Assembly: GCF_900177725.1 (NCBI RefSeq)
Contig: NZ_FXAT01000006.1
Span: 186,001 to 250,000, forward strand
Reading direction: 5' to 3'
Length of the DNA stretch: 64,000 nt
DNA from: Paraburkholderia susongensis
GTDB lineage: Bacteria; Pseudomonadota; Gammaproteobacteria; Burkholderiales; Burkholderiaceae
Numbering within the stretch: position 1 is the stretch's first letter; the number at the start of each line of letters is the position of its first letter. Positions 1 to 8,251 of this stretch are shown here, piece after piece. The notes below the pieces were generated by a model. The model saw nothing but the letters and a program-made list of their open reading frames with translations. It made no database searches and was not told the DNA's origin. The position numbers and the translations under genes are program-made.

Positions 1-1269
1 ATTTACACGGTCGCCGCGGCGGATCGCGCGAACCTCGGTATCGCCCTGCCGTTTCTGCGCAAGGAATTCGCCATGAGCAACGCCGAAGCCGGCGCACTCG
101 TCAGCGTGTTCCTCATCGCGTACGCGATCGCACAAATACCCTCGGCCTGGATCATCTCGCGCTTCGGCGTGCGCCGAGCGCTGCCCATTTCGATGATCCT
201 CACCTCCATCGCGACCGGACTAACGGGCCTAGTGGGCTCGCTGTTTGCGCTAAAGCTCTGCCGCTTCGCGCTGGGTATCGCAGAGGGTCCGCTTCCGCTT
301 GGAATCGCCGCGACGATCAATAGCTGGTTTCCCGCGAAGGAAAAAGGCACCGCCGCCGGTCTTTTCCTGTCATCGGTCAAATTTGGTCCCGTCATCACGC
401 CAATTCTCGGTGCGGCGATCATTTCGATCTGGGGTTGGCAGCAGATCTTCATCTTTTTCGCAGTGCCTGGCATTCTCTTTTCGATCGTGTGGTATCTAAT
501 GGTAGCGGACAAACCGTCCGATAGCCGCGCGGTCAATCAGGCAGAGCTCGACTTCATCGGCGCAGCCAGTTCGCAGGCCGGCTCGCCGGCGCGCGTCGAA
601 CGTACCCGCGCGATGCCATGGCTCGACAAACTGACGCGCGTACGCAGTGAGAAGCCGCTGGAGTCGACGGCTGCAGTCGCAACGTCGTGGAATATCTATG
701 GCTGCGCGCTTGGCTATTGCTGTCAGCTAGGCATTTCGAGCGTGCTGCTCGCGTGGATTCCGACCTATCTGCTCACCGTCAAGAAGTTCAGCATTGCCGG
801 AATGGGGCTCGTCGCGGCTGCGCCATGGGTCGGTGCGGTTGTCGGCAATATTCTTGGCGGCCTGCTGTCCGACCGCGCGCTCGGCAAGCGGCGCAAGCCC
901 GGCATGATGTTTTCCGCCGTCGCCACCGCGGTCATGATGGTTGTGCTGATCCAGTCTCCGGCCTCGCCAGTTTGGTACGGCATCCTGATTTTCATGACGG
1001 GTGTTGCGCTGAGCGTCGGCTTCTCTGCTTACATGGTCTATCCGACGTCGTTTGTATCAAAGGAGAAATATCCGCTCGCGAACGCGATCGTCAACATGGG
1101 CGGACAACTCGGTGGCGCGGCCACACCGTTCATCGCGGGCCTGTTGCTCGATCATTTCGGATGGGATTATGTGTTCGGGTTCATGTCCGCGATTTCCGCG
1201 CTCACCTTTCTTATTCTCATGACGATTAGTGAACCGCTCGAGGTCGAGTCAGTGCGGCCAGGAGGGTAG
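1..1269 (+). CDS. MFS transporter, ACS (anion:cation symporter) family, 5' truncated
   Basis: The reading frame is open from base 1, and the segment DRANLGIALPFLRKEF, encoded before the first ATG (position 73), is the typical end of helix 1 in this family. The gene therefore begins outside the window. The visible part covers most of a 12-helix carrier: the RFGVRRALP loop between helices 2 and 3, a central polar loop around residues 160-200 (counted from base 1), then a second six-helix half ending in a short hydrophilic tail. ACS carriers import organic anions such as sugar acids or aromatic acids across the inner membrane by proton symport; the substrate cannot be read from the sequence. It is followed after 5 bp by a SRPBCC gene whose ribosome site lies in the last codons of this gene, so the two form an operon. 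Confidence 0.9.
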   Translation: MYTVAAADRANLGIALPFLRKEFAMSNAEAGALVSVFLIAYAIAQIPSAWIISRFGVRRALPISMILTSIATGLTGLVGSLFALKLCRFALGIAEGPLPLGIAATINSWFPAKEKGTAAGLFLSSVKFGPVITPILGAAIISIWGWQQIFIFFAVPGILFSIVWYLMVADKPSDSRAVNQAELDFIGAASSQAGSPARVERTRAMPWLDKLTRVRSEKPLESTAAVATSWNIYGCALGYCCQLGISSVLLAWIPTYLLTVKKFSIAGMGLVAAAPWVGAVVGNILGGLLSDRALGKRRKPGMMFSAVATAVMMVVLIQSPASPVWYGILIFMTGVALSVGFSAYMVYPTSFVSKEKYPLANAIVNMGGQLGGAATPFIAGLLLDHFGWDYVFGFMSAISALTFLILMTISEPLEVESVRPGG

Positions 1270-1274
1270 ACACA

Positions 1275-1691
1275 ATGGATCAAACGTCTTCACGGCTCGA
1301 CTCGATGACGCTCAGCGTCACGGTCAATCGGAACTGGCGGCAGCTTTACGATGAATTCTGGCGACCCGAGGAATTCCCGCGCTGGGCGTCCGGCTTGAGT
1401 GATGCATCGCTCACGAACGTTGACGGGAAATGGCGAGCGAAAGGCCCGGAAGGGCCGATCGAAATCATCTTCAGCGGCCATAACGCCTACGGGATCATGG
1501 ACCACCGGGTCCGATTGAACGACGACCGGACAGTCTACATACCGCTGAGAGTGATCGAGAATGGCGATGGTGCCGAGGTGCTACTGACGCTGTTCAGACA
1601 GCCCGGCATGAGCGACGTCAGATTCGCTGGAGACGCGGATTGGGTCCGGCGGGATCTTGAACGCCTCAGAGAACTTGCCGAACAACCATAG
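1275..1691 (+). CDS. SRPBCC-family (START/polyketide-cyclase-like) protein
   Basis: This is a small soluble protein of 138 aa. It starts with a predicted strand (SMTLSVTVNRNWRQLYDEFWRPEEFPRWASGL) that matches the opening of SRPBCC ligand-binding folds, where a helix pair follows strand 1 and ends in a W/F-P-x-W motif. It ends with a long C-terminal helix (DWVRRDLERLRELAEQ). SRPBCC proteins have a deep hydrophobic pocket and act as binding proteins, cyclases or aromatase-like enzymes. No catalytic residue can be assigned here. An AGGAGG ribosome site overlaps the end of the upstream MFS gene, so the two are translationally linked. A role in handling the imported compound is an inference. Confidence 0.75.
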   Translation: MDQTSSRLDSMTLSVTVNRNWRQLYDEFWRPEEFPRWASGLSDASLTNVDGKWRAKGPEGPIEIIFSGHNAYGIMDHRVRLNDDRTVYIPLRVIENGDGAEVLLTLFRQPGMSDVRFAGDADWVRRDLERLRELAEQP

Positions 1692-1725
1692 CGTCCAGTG
1701 AATCGCAGTGAGCCGCTTCAGTTGA

Positions 1726-1749
1726 AGAGCGGCTCTCACGAGCCGCTCT
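1726..1749. terminator. Hairpin between convergent genes, possible bidirectional terminator
   Basis: There is a perfect 9-bp stem (AGAGCGGCT, loop of 6, AGCCGCTCT) in the 96-bp gap between the convergent SRPBCC and MHS carrier genes. No T-run follows on either strand, so efficient intrinsic termination is not certain. Confidence 0.55.
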
Positions 1750-1787
1750 GAACGTGCTTCCAGACCGGCATCGCGCAACGATTGAGG

Positions 1788-3170
1788 TCAGAGCCCGGTT
1801 CGCTGACTTGCCTCGGCATCCACCGCGCGCAGCGACTTTCCTCGTGTCTCCTTGGCCAGGCCAACGCAGACAATCGAGATCACGGCAGCAGCCACCAGGT
1901 ACAGCGCGATCGGCGTCGACGAATGATAACGTTCCAGCAAAGCAAGACTGATCAGCGGTGCCAGGGAGCCGGCCATCAAGGGCGCAACCTGGTAGCAAAG
2001 CGACAGCGCGGTATAACGGACGTTAGTCGGAAACATTTCCGTCATGAGCGCTGAATACGGCGAATAGGTCATCGATTCGATCGCCAACCCCAAAACGATC
2101 GCGCCCATGATGATCCAGTCATTACCCGTGTCCATCATGGGAAAGCCTACAAATCCCCAGGTAGCGGTCAGGACTGCACCCGTGAGGTAGACAGGTTTGC
2201 GGCCGACCACATCCGACATGTATCCCATGAAGGGAATGATGAAGAAGTGGATTGCATTGGCAGCGAACATCAGCTTCAGAATGCGTGTCGTATCGGCGCC
2301 AACCACGAGCTTGAGGTAAGTCAGCGAAAACGTGACCACGACGTAATACAGGATGTTTTCGGCAAAGCGCGCACCGATGCCAATCAACACTTCCCGCCAG
2401 TGGTACTTCAACACATGAAGCACACCTAACTGCTTGACCTGTTCTTTTTCGCGGCGAGCCTGCGACTCCTTGAAGATCGGCGCATCATCCACTTTGCGGC
2501 GAATCCAGAAGCCGATGATCACCACCACAGCCGAGAACCAGAACGCAACGCGCCATCCCCAGGACAGGAACTCCTGCTCGGAAAGCGAGCTCGACAGTAC
2601 CAGCAGGATGACCGTCGCAACCAGATTCCCTGCCGGAACGCCAGCCTGCGGCCAACTTGCCCAATAGCCGCGACGATTGTCCGGACTGTGTTCACTCACC
2701 AGCAAGACGGCACCGCCCCACTCACCACCGAATGCGAAACCTTGAATCAGGCGAAGCGAGACCAGAAGAATCGGAGCCCAATAGCCGATAGCTTCGAACG
2801 TCGGCAGACAGCCCATCAGGAATGTCGTAATGCCGACGACAACCAGGCTGACTTGCAGCAGATACTTGCGGCCGAACTTGTCCCCGAAATAACCGAAGAC
2901 GAGCCCGCCAATAGGACGGGCTGCAAACCCGACAGCGTAAAGCGCAAATGCTGCCAGCAGACCGTCAATCGGATTTCCCGTCTTCTTGAAGAAGTGCGTG
3001 CCGAAAACGAGCGCGGACGCTGTGCCATAAAGGAAAAACTCGTACCACTCGGCCACTGATCCCACCATGGCGGCAGCGACTACACGCCGCAAATCACTCC
3101 GCGACGCGCTTGCATCAGCGCGCGCCCCGCTTCTTTCGATCGTTCTTCCCAACTGATCAGCCACGGTCAC
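1788..3170 (-). CDS. MFS transporter, MHS (metabolite:H+ symporter) family
   Basis: This 460-aa, 12-helix carrier shows MHS hallmarks: AEWYEFFLYGTASALVFG in helix 1, ARPIGGLVFGYFGDKFGRK between helices 2 and 3, and RLIQGFAFGGEWGGAVLLVSEH in helix 4. Members (ShiA, KgtP, ProP types) import organic acids, betaines or amino-acid derivatives with protons. Its neighbours suggest that hydroxyproline or a related imino acid is imported, but that is inference. The first codon is GTG at 3170; a second GTG two codons later (3164) is better spaced from GGGAGAG. A promoter region with an ATTGTATAAAA element lies upstream, matching the other promoters of this cluster. Confidence 0.9.
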   Translation of the reverse strand: MTVADQLGRTIERSGARADASASRSDLRRVVAAAMVGSVAEWYEFFLYGTASALVFGTHFFKKTGNPIDGLLAAFALYAVGFAARPIGGLVFGYFGDKFGRKYLLQVSLVVVGITTFLMGCLPTFEAIGYWAPILLVSLRLIQGFAFGGEWGGAVLLVSEHSPDNRRGYWASWPQAGVPAGNLVATVILLVLSSSLSEQEFLSWGWRVAFWFSAVVVIIGFWIRRKVDDAPIFKESQARREKEQVKQLGVLHVLKYHWREVLIGIGARFAENILYYVVVTFSLTYLKLVVGADTTRILKLMFAANAIHFFIIPFMGYMSDVVGRKPVYLTGAVLTATWGFVGFPMMDTGNDWIIMGAIVLGLAIESMTYSPYSALMTEMFPTNVRYTALSLCYQVAPLMAGSLAPLISLALLERYHSSTPIALYLVAAAVISIVCVGLAKETRGKSLRAVDAEASQRTGL

Positions 3171-3550
3171 CTCTCCCGATTAGCGCGCAACCCTACGTCA
3201 CGCCTACATTTGTAACATTGTATAAAACATAAAGTATGCGTATATCATGGTTAACCCTCTTGGGATCAGGTCGACGCAAGAGCGGGATGAGGGCCAGTTG
3301 GAGGGTCAGTTGAAGAGGCAGTCAGCGCGCAGTAGACGGCCTGGTTTGCGCAAGCCAATCAACCGTGCGGTAATTGCCGCGGTGACCGCTTCATAGACAA
3401 GCCAGCTTTTCGACCAATCAGCCCAACCAGGCAGTCAGGCAAGAATCACGGCCAGCAGACAAACTCACCCAACGCTCCCCGGAAAAGCGATGTCGTCGAA
3501 CCCGAGGCTGGGCCTGCCGAGTCCGCACCGTTGGCCTTTACCTTGAGCAC
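3171..3550. other. Intergenic region, 380 bp, promoter of the MHS carrier
   Basis: The part next to the MHS gene (about 3205-3250) is AT-rich and carries the GntR-type element listed separately. The remainder, up to the stop codon of the Ldh-family gene, has no convincing ORF, RNA or strong repeat. Confidence 0.6.
3217..3227. promoter_or_regulatory. Putative GntR operator (ATTGTATAAAA) before the MHS carrier
   Basis: ATTGTATAAAA lies 47 bp upstream of the carrier start. The same 10-11 bp word recurs at 4684-4694 (reverse complement), 4860-4870 and 8200-8209 (reverse complement), and each copy is in a promoter region of this cluster. It is the most likely site of the GntR regulator encoded at 8252-8935. 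Confidence 0.6.
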
Positions 3551-4573
3551 TCAAAGCTTTCGGATGTCCTCATAGAGTGCTCGATCTATACGCACTCCTT
3601 CACGGATTGCCTTTGCTCTCGCCTCGAATCTGCGCTGCGATGGCAGCCTGGCTCCCTGATCGACGATGGCGTTAAAGAGAGACTCGGCGCGCTCATGGTT
3701 GGCCGTTGCGCCGTCTTTCGAACCCACAAACCCCTGCGGACTGAACGCGACTAGAAGTTCGCCATGGAATGGGGTGATTGCGGCGCCTGCGTCGACCTGC
3801 TGAGATTCGAAGCTCATAAGATCGCCGAGCAACGGACCCGCGAGCAGTTCGATCATCGTGGAAAGCGCGGAGCCTTTGTAGGAACCGAAAGTCAGCATGG
3901 CCCCCTCGAGTGCGCGGCCAGGGTCGTCGGTCGGCATTCCGTCTTGATCGACAGCCCAACCGAACGGGATCTTTTCCTTCTTGCGTTTAGCCAGTTCGAT
4001 GTCCCCTCGCGCAACCATGCTTGTCGCGAAGTCAAACACGAACGGGAATTTACCTGGCCGAGGCCAGCCAAATGCAAAAGGATTGGTGCCGAGCAGAGGC
4101 TTGTTTCCTCCAGCAGGAGCCACATACGAATGGCTGGGTGTCATTGCCATGGCGGCGACACCCAGCTCAGCCAGTTGCTCCACCTCCTGCCAGAGCGCAG
4201 AAAAATGGAAGCAGTTGTTAATAGCCAACGCCGCGATGCCAACCTCTTTAGCCTTGCGCACGAGGTGCTCGGCTCCAACGTCAAACGCGACCTGCGAGAA
4301 GCCACCGTGAGCATCCACCCGTGTTAGGGCGGCAGACATATCGAAAACTTCGGGGTTCGCATTGCCGTTGATCTTGCCTGTACGCAACCCCTTCACGCAG
4401 ACGAGTAGACGGTACAAGCCGTGCGAATGACATTCGTCACGCTGCCCAGATACGACGGACCTGGCGACAGCCGCCGCGTGCCGCTCGTCCAATCCATTCC
4501 GTAGCAGAGCGCCGAAGGAAAGTTCGTACGCGTCGTCAAGGGACAGCACGACGAACGGAGAAGAGATAGACAT
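3551..4573 (-). CDS. Ldh-family NAD(P)H-dependent imine reductase (delta1-piperideine/pyrroline-2-carboxylate reductase type)
   Basis: The 340-aa protein belongs to the malate/L-lactate dehydrogenase-like family (Ldh_2), not to the Rossmann-fold lactate dehydrogenases. Visible markers are the N-terminal DECHSHGLYRLLV (family pattern G/A-x-x-SHG), NNCFHFSALW (the catalytic His region), and GNKPLLGTNPFAFGWP near the nucleotide-binding region. It resembles DpkA of pseudomonads, which reduces delta1-piperideine-2-carboxylate and delta1-pyrroline-2-carboxylate to pipecolate and proline. It sits divergent from a 4-hydroxyproline-pathway deaminase, so an imino-acid substrate is likely. ATG at 4573 is preceded by GAGGG. 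Malate- or ureidoglycolate-type activity is the alternative. Confidence 0.82.
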   Translation of the reverse strand: MSISSPFVVLSLDDAYELSFGALLRNGLDERHAAAVARSVVSGQRDECHSHGLYRLLVCVKGLRTGKINGNANPEVFDMSAALTRVDAHGGFSQVAFDVGAEHLVRKAKEVGIAALAINNCFHFSALWQEVEQLAELGVAAMAMTPSHSYVAPAGGNKPLLGTNPFAFGWPRPGKFPFVFDFATSMVARGDIELAKRKKEKIPFGWAVDQDGMPTDDPGRALEGAMLTFGSYKGSALSTMIELLAGPLLGDLMSFESQQVDAGAAITPFHGELLVAFSPQGFVGSKDGATANHERAESLFNAIVDQGARLPSQRRFEARAKAIREGVRIDRALYEDIRKL

Positions 4574-4683
4574 TGTGTGCCCTCAATGGTGAAACGAGGT
4601 TGGAAACGGCGTCGCGCTCCGGTCGAGAAAGTCGTACCCGGAGTGGATACTTCGATGGGCGCCAGATCCGCCGGGAACTCAAA

Positions 4684-4694
4684 TTATATACAAT
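4684..4694. promoter_or_regulatory. Putative GntR operator before the imine reductase
   Basis: TTATATACAAT (reverse complement ATTGTATATAA) lies about 110 bp upstream of the minus-strand reductase start. It belongs to the four-site family described at 3217-3227. Confidence 0.55.
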
Positions 4695-4859
4695 ATCCAT
4701 ATAGATTCAATCTGACAGAATCTTTACAGGACACGCGCGAATCCTGAAAAATGCAGCGTTCTAGCGATAACATCAGGCTATCAGCCTTATATATCGCGCC
4801 ATCCTGAGTTTCGAACAAGCAAGGATCGACGTCCAGGTGTTATCCATCATGTGGATGGT

Positions 4860-4870
4860 ATTGTATAAAA
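4860..4870. promoter_or_regulatory. Putative GntR operator before the deaminase gene
   Basis: ATTGTATAAAA is followed by an AT-rich TATTTAG tract that could serve as a -10 region. It lies 150 bp upstream of the deaminase start and is identical over 11 bases to the element at 3217-3227. Confidence 0.58.
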
Positions 4871-5019
4871 TATTTAGTAGCGATAGTATCCAACCTGTGG
4901 CTTCGCGTGGGATACACCTGGCTTCCGGTCAAGGTTCACTCTGACGCCAGCCGAGACGGCTCGTTTGTCTCGCGCCGCAGTTCTTTTGATCACCCAACGA
5001 ACACTTGAAGGAATCCGCA

Positions 5020-5964
5020 ATGAGCGACAACATCTTCACCGGCACCATCCCTGCCCTTATGACGCCCTGCAAGGCCGACCGCACCCCTGACTACGACGCG
5101 CTCGTATCCAAGGGCCGAGAGCTGGTCGAAATCGGAATGAGCGCCGTCGTGTACTGCGGCTCGATGGGTGACTGGCCGCTCCTCACTGAAGCTCAGCGCC
5201 AGGAAGGTGTTGCCCGTCTGGTTGCTGCCGGCGTTCCGACCATCGTGGGCACTGGCGCAGTCAACTCGAAAGAAGCCGTTTCACACGCCGCTCACGCTGC
5301 CCGCGTAGGCGCTCAAGGCTTGATGGTCATCCCGCGCGTTCTTTCCCGTGGATCGTCGCCCGCTGCGCAGAAAGCACACTTCGCGGCCATCCTTGAAGCT
5401 GCGCCCGCACTGCCGGCCGTTATCTACAACAGCCCCTACTACGGATTTGCCACGCGTGCGGACCTGTTCTTTGAACTGCGCCGTCAGTACCCGAACCTGA
5501 TCGGCTTCAAGGAGTTCGGCGGTGCAGCTGATATGCGCTATGCAGCCGAGCACATCACGTCGCAAGACGAAAGCGTCACGCTGATGGCAGGCGTCGACAC
5601 CCATGTGTTTCACGGCTTCGTCAATTGCGGCGCCACGGGCGCCATTACCGGCATCGGTAATGCGCTTCCCCGTGAAGTGCTGCACCTGGTCGCGCTGTGC
5701 AACAAAGCTCGCAAGGGCGATGTGACCGCGCGCCGTCAAGCGCGGGAACTGGAGGCGGCGCTCGGCGTGCTTTCGTCGTTCGATGAAGGTACCGATCTCG
5801 TGCTCTACTACAAGCATCTGATGGTGCTGAACGGCGACAAGGAATACACGCTCCACTTCAACGAGACCGACGCTCTGAGCGATTCCCAACGCCGGTACGC
5901 CGAAGAGCAGTACAACATGTTCCGTACGTGGTACGGCAATTGGTCGAAGGAAAATAACGCTTAA
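5020..5964 (+). CDS. lhpC: delta1-pyrroline-4-hydroxy-2-carboxylate deaminase (DapA superfamily)
   Basis: This 314-aa member of the DHDPS/NAL superfamily closely follows the pseudomonad hydroxyproline-pathway deaminase: GTIPALMTPCKADR at the start, then VYCGSMGDWPLLT, PRVLSRGS and the C-terminal DKEYTLHFNETDALS. That enzyme converts delta1-pyrroline-4-hydroxy-2-carboxylate to 2-oxoglutarate semialdehyde with release of ammonia. The Schiff-base lysine is K164 in IGFKEFGG, with the partner tyrosine in AVIYNSPYYGF. It carries GSMGDW in place of the GTTGE of true DHDPS, so lysine biosynthesis is unlikely. ATG at 5020 is chosen over the upstream TTG (5005) because GAAGGAA is well spaced before it. 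The next enzyme of the pathway is encoded downstream. Confidence 0.88.
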   Translation: MSDNIFTGTIPALMTPCKADRTPDYDALVSKGRELVEIGMSAVVYCGSMGDWPLLTEAQRQEGVARLVAAGVPTIVGTGAVNSKEAVSHAAHAARVGAQGLMVIPRVLSRGSSPAAQKAHFAAILEAAPALPAVIYNSPYYGFATRADLFFELRRQYPNLIGFKEFGGAADMRYAAEHITSQDESVTLMAGVDTHVFHGFVNCGATGAITGIGNALPREVLHLVALCNKARKGDVTARRQARELEAALGVLSSFDEGTDLVLYYKHLMVLNGDKEYTLHFNETDALSDSQRRYAEEQYNMFRTWYGNWSKENNA

Positions 5965-5992
5965 CGCTCGCGCGGTCTGATTCGAGCTTCAC

Positions 5993-6023
5993 CGACGCGG
6001 CCGGCCTCCAGCTGGCCGCGTCG
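5993..6023 (+). terminator. Strong hairpin after the deaminase gene
   Basis: A stem of about 13 bp (CGACGCGGCC paired with GGCCGCGTCG, extended inward by three pairs including a G.U) with a 5-nt loop begins 29 bp after the stop codon. There is no proper T-run. It may attenuate read-through into the dehydrogenase gene. Confidence 0.55.
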
Positions 6024-6110
6024 TTCGCGTCATAGGCGCGCCTGCGTTTGCGGGCGCCTGTGTTCGTTTTATCCGCGCTTCATGTCGAGGCGTCACCCGC
6101 GCGTTTGCTT

Positions 6111-6165
6111 CCTGTTTGTCTCCTGCCTGTCTCCTGCCTGTCTCCTGCCTGTCTTCTGTTTGTCT
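6111..6165. repeat. Tandem repeat, five 11-bp units
   Basis: Five consecutive units read CCTGTTTGTCT, three times CCTGCCTGTCT, then TCTGTTTGTCT. The array lies in the 413-bp space between the deaminase and dehydrogenase genes, which otherwise holds only the hairpin at 5993. Unit length equals about one helical turn. It looks like a small slippage-prone repeat; no protein product is supported. Confidence 0.8.
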
Positions 6166-6377
6166 CCTATCAACCGGCCAGGAGCAGCCACGCTCGCAGG
6201 GCCTATCGTCCCGCCCGGGAGCTTTCTTCAGGCTCATACGTGACATTGAAGCGTGAAGCGCAAACACGAGCAAGCCCCTCCTCTCCTGTAGAACGTCATT
6301 CATCGGCACGCATCCGTGACGTGGCGCTCAGCGTTCGACTCGAACGCTTCAACAACTTATCGCAAGGAACAGTCACC

Positions 6378-7961
6378 ATGCAAATTACTGGCAATCTGCT
6401 TATCGGTCAGCAATCTGTGTTCGGATCCAACGGCGAGATCAAGGCTGTCAATGCAGCGACGGGCGCAACCATCGAACCGGTTTTCGGCGGCGCGACGCTC
6501 GCCGATCTCGACCGCGCATGCGCACTCGCCTGGACCGCGTTCGACATCTATCGAGAAACCTCGCCGGAAGTGCGCGCGACGTTCCTCGAAACGATCGCGC
6601 AGAACATCCTCGATATCGGCGACGACCTGATCGAGCGCTGCATGATCGAAAGCGGCTTGCCGCGCGCGCGCCTGGAAGGCGAGCGCGGCCGCACGGTCGG
6701 TCAGTTGCGCATGTTCGCGGACGTCGTGCGCAATGGCGATTTCATCGGTGCGCGCATCGACCCGGCGCAGCCCGAGCGCAAGCCGCTGCCGCGCGTCGAT
6801 CTGCGTCTGCGTCACATCGGTGTGGGTCCGGTCGCGGTGTTCGGCGCGAGCAACTTCCCGCTGGCGTTCTCGGTCGCGGGCGGCGACACGGCATCGGCGC
6901 TGGCCGCCGGCTGCCCGGTGATCGCCAAGGCTCACTCGGCGCATCCGGGCACGGCGGAACTCGTCGGCCGCGCGGTGCAGAAGGCTGTGAAGGATTGCGG
7001 CATGCCGGAAGGCACGTTCTCGCTGCTGTTCGACAGCGGCCGCGACGTCGGCCAGGGACTGGTCAAGGACGAGCGCATCAAGGCAGCGGGCTTCACGGGC
7101 TCTCGCGGCGGCGGCACGGCGCTGATGAAGCTCGCCGCGGCACGCAAGGAACCGATCCCCGTCTACGCGGAAATGAGCAGCATCAACCCGGTGTTGTTGT
7201 TCCCGGCTGCACTGGAGAACCGCGCGGAAGGCATCGCGAAGGCGTTCGTGCAGTCGCTCGTGCTGGGCGCCGGCCAGTTCTGCACCAACCCCGGTCTCGT
7301 GCTGGCCGTCAACGGTCCGGATCTCGACAGGTTCATCGAAGCGGCATCCGCAGCGCTCAAGGACACCGCCGCTCAGACCATGCTCACCCCGGGCATCCAT
7401 AAGGCGTATGAAGGCGCGGTTGAAAGGGCTGCCTCTCATGCGGACGTCACGACCGCCGCGCGCGGCCTCGAGGCGAAGGGCGACAATCAGGGCGAGTCGG
7501 CGCTGTTCGTCACCACCGCCGAGGCGTTTCGCGAGAGCCACGATCTGCAGGAGGAAATCTTCGGTGCATCGTCGCTGATCGTGCGCTGCCCGAGCCTCGA
7601 CGCGATGCTCGAACTCATCGAATCGCTGGAAGGCCAGTTGACCGCGGCGCTGCACATCGACGAAGCGGACTACGCTGACGTCAGGCGGTTTCTCCCCGCA
7701 CTCGAGCGCCGCACCGGCCGGCTGCTGGTGAACGGCTTCGGCACGGGCGTAGAAGTCGGTCACGCAATGGTTCACGGCGGTCCGTTCCCGTCGACAGCGG
7801 ATGGACGCTCAACCTCGGTCGGCAGCCTTGCGATCAACCGCTTCCTGCGCCCGGTGAGTTATCAGGATCTGCCCGACGCGCTGTTGCCCGCTGCGCTGCA
7901 GATGGAAAATCCGCTGGGTCTCAATCGCCGCATTGACGGCAAACTGGAATGCGTTCGCTGA
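6378..7961 (+). CDS. 2-oxoglutarate semialdehyde (2,5-dioxovalerate) dehydrogenase, NADP-type ALDH
   Basis: The 527-aa aldehyde dehydrogenase has the features of the alpha-ketoglutaric semialdehyde dehydrogenase group: MQITGNLLIGQQSVFG at the start, VFGASNFPLAFSVAGGDTASA in the cofactor domain, base Glu265 in VYAEMSSINP and nucleophile Cys302 in GAGQFCTNPG. The spacing between these two residues is normal for ALDHs. It oxidises the semialdehyde made by the upstream deaminase to 2-oxoglutarate, completing hydroxyproline degradation into the TCA cycle. The start at 6378 follows AAGGA. The frame is open further upstream through the tandem repeat, but that part has no protein-like composition. 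Sugar-acid pathways use the same enzyme class, so dual use is possible. Confidence 0.9.
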   Translation: MQITGNLLIGQQSVFGSNGEIKAVNAATGATIEPVFGGATLADLDRACALAWTAFDIYRETSPEVRATFLETIAQNILDIGDDLIERCMIESGLPRARLEGERGRTVGQLRMFADVVRNGDFIGARIDPAQPERKPLPRVDLRLRHIGVGPVAVFGASNFPLAFSVAGGDTASALAAGCPVIAKAHSAHPGTAELVGRAVQKAVKDCGMPEGTFSLLFDSGRDVGQGLVKDERIKAAGFTGSRGGGTALMKLAAARKEPIPVYAEMSSINPVLLFPAALENRAEGIAKAFVQSLVLGAGQFCTNPGLVLAVNGPDLDRFIEAASAALKDTAAQTMLTPGIHKAYEGAVERAASHADVTTAARGLEAKGDNQGESALFVTTAEAFRESHDLQEEIFGASSLIVRCPSLDAMLELIESLEGQLTAALHIDEADYADVRRFLPALERRTGRLLVNGFGTGVEVGHAMVHGGPFPSTADGRSTSVGSLAINRFLRPVSYQDLPDALLPAALQMENPLGLNRRIDGKLECVR

Positions 7962-8199
7962 TGCCGTTCCCGGTCGGGCAGTATTGACCATCTTTAGCCG
8001 TGACGCCTGCATCCCGCACTTCATCCACCGATGCTCGTGCCACGGCTTTTCTTCCTTTGGCGGAAGCGGTATTAACGTAACTCGCGCAGGGCTTTGTCGT
8101 CGGAATGGAAAGCGATGGCGAAATGACTGCCGCCCACCCGGTTTCCGTTAGCGTCGCACTCAGAGAAAAGGCATTCACCCGCCAGCCTCCGTGGCATAA

Positions 8200-8209
8200 T
8201 TTATACAAT
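8200..8209. promoter_or_regulatory. Putative GntR operator before its own gene
   Basis: TTTATACAAT, the reverse complement of ATTGTATAAA, lies 43 bp before the GntR gene. This suggests autoregulation together with the three copies at 3217, 4684 and 4860. The rest of the 290-bp gap shows nothing else. Confidence 0.6.
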
Positions 8210-8251
8210 TGTCGGCCTTTCGCCTGAACGAGACACCTTGGAAGTTTTGCC

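Larger units (their letters stand above)
4574..5019. other. Divergent promoter region, 446 bp
   Basis: This region is much more AT-rich than its surroundings and separates the divergent imine reductase and deaminase genes. It contains two copies of the ATTGTATA element, one near each gene, and no credible ORF. The distal element is about 150 bp before the deaminase start, so a long leader or an additional upstream site is possible. Confidence 0.6.

Noticed and set aside
5020..5964. Housekeeping dihydrodipicolinate synthase (dapA) for lysine synthesis
   Set aside because: GSMGDW replaces GTTGE and the sequence follows hydroxyproline-pathway deaminases; the neighbouring semialdehyde dehydrogenase supports this. 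The same reasoning applies to the copies at 26669 and 57054, which carry GGTGEY.
6111..6165. CRISPR array
   Set aside because: Units are 11 bp without spacers; a plain tandem repeat.
6048..6377. N-terminal extension of the semialdehyde dehydrogenase through the tandem repeat
   Set aside because: The repeat-derived residues are Cys/Leu/Pro-rich and unlike any ALDH; the family start with AAGGA at 6378 fits better.
6357..7775. A 472-codon minus-strand frame opposite the semialdehyde dehydrogenase gene
   Set aside because: Same antisense artefact; Arg/Ala/His-rich composition and no ribosome site.
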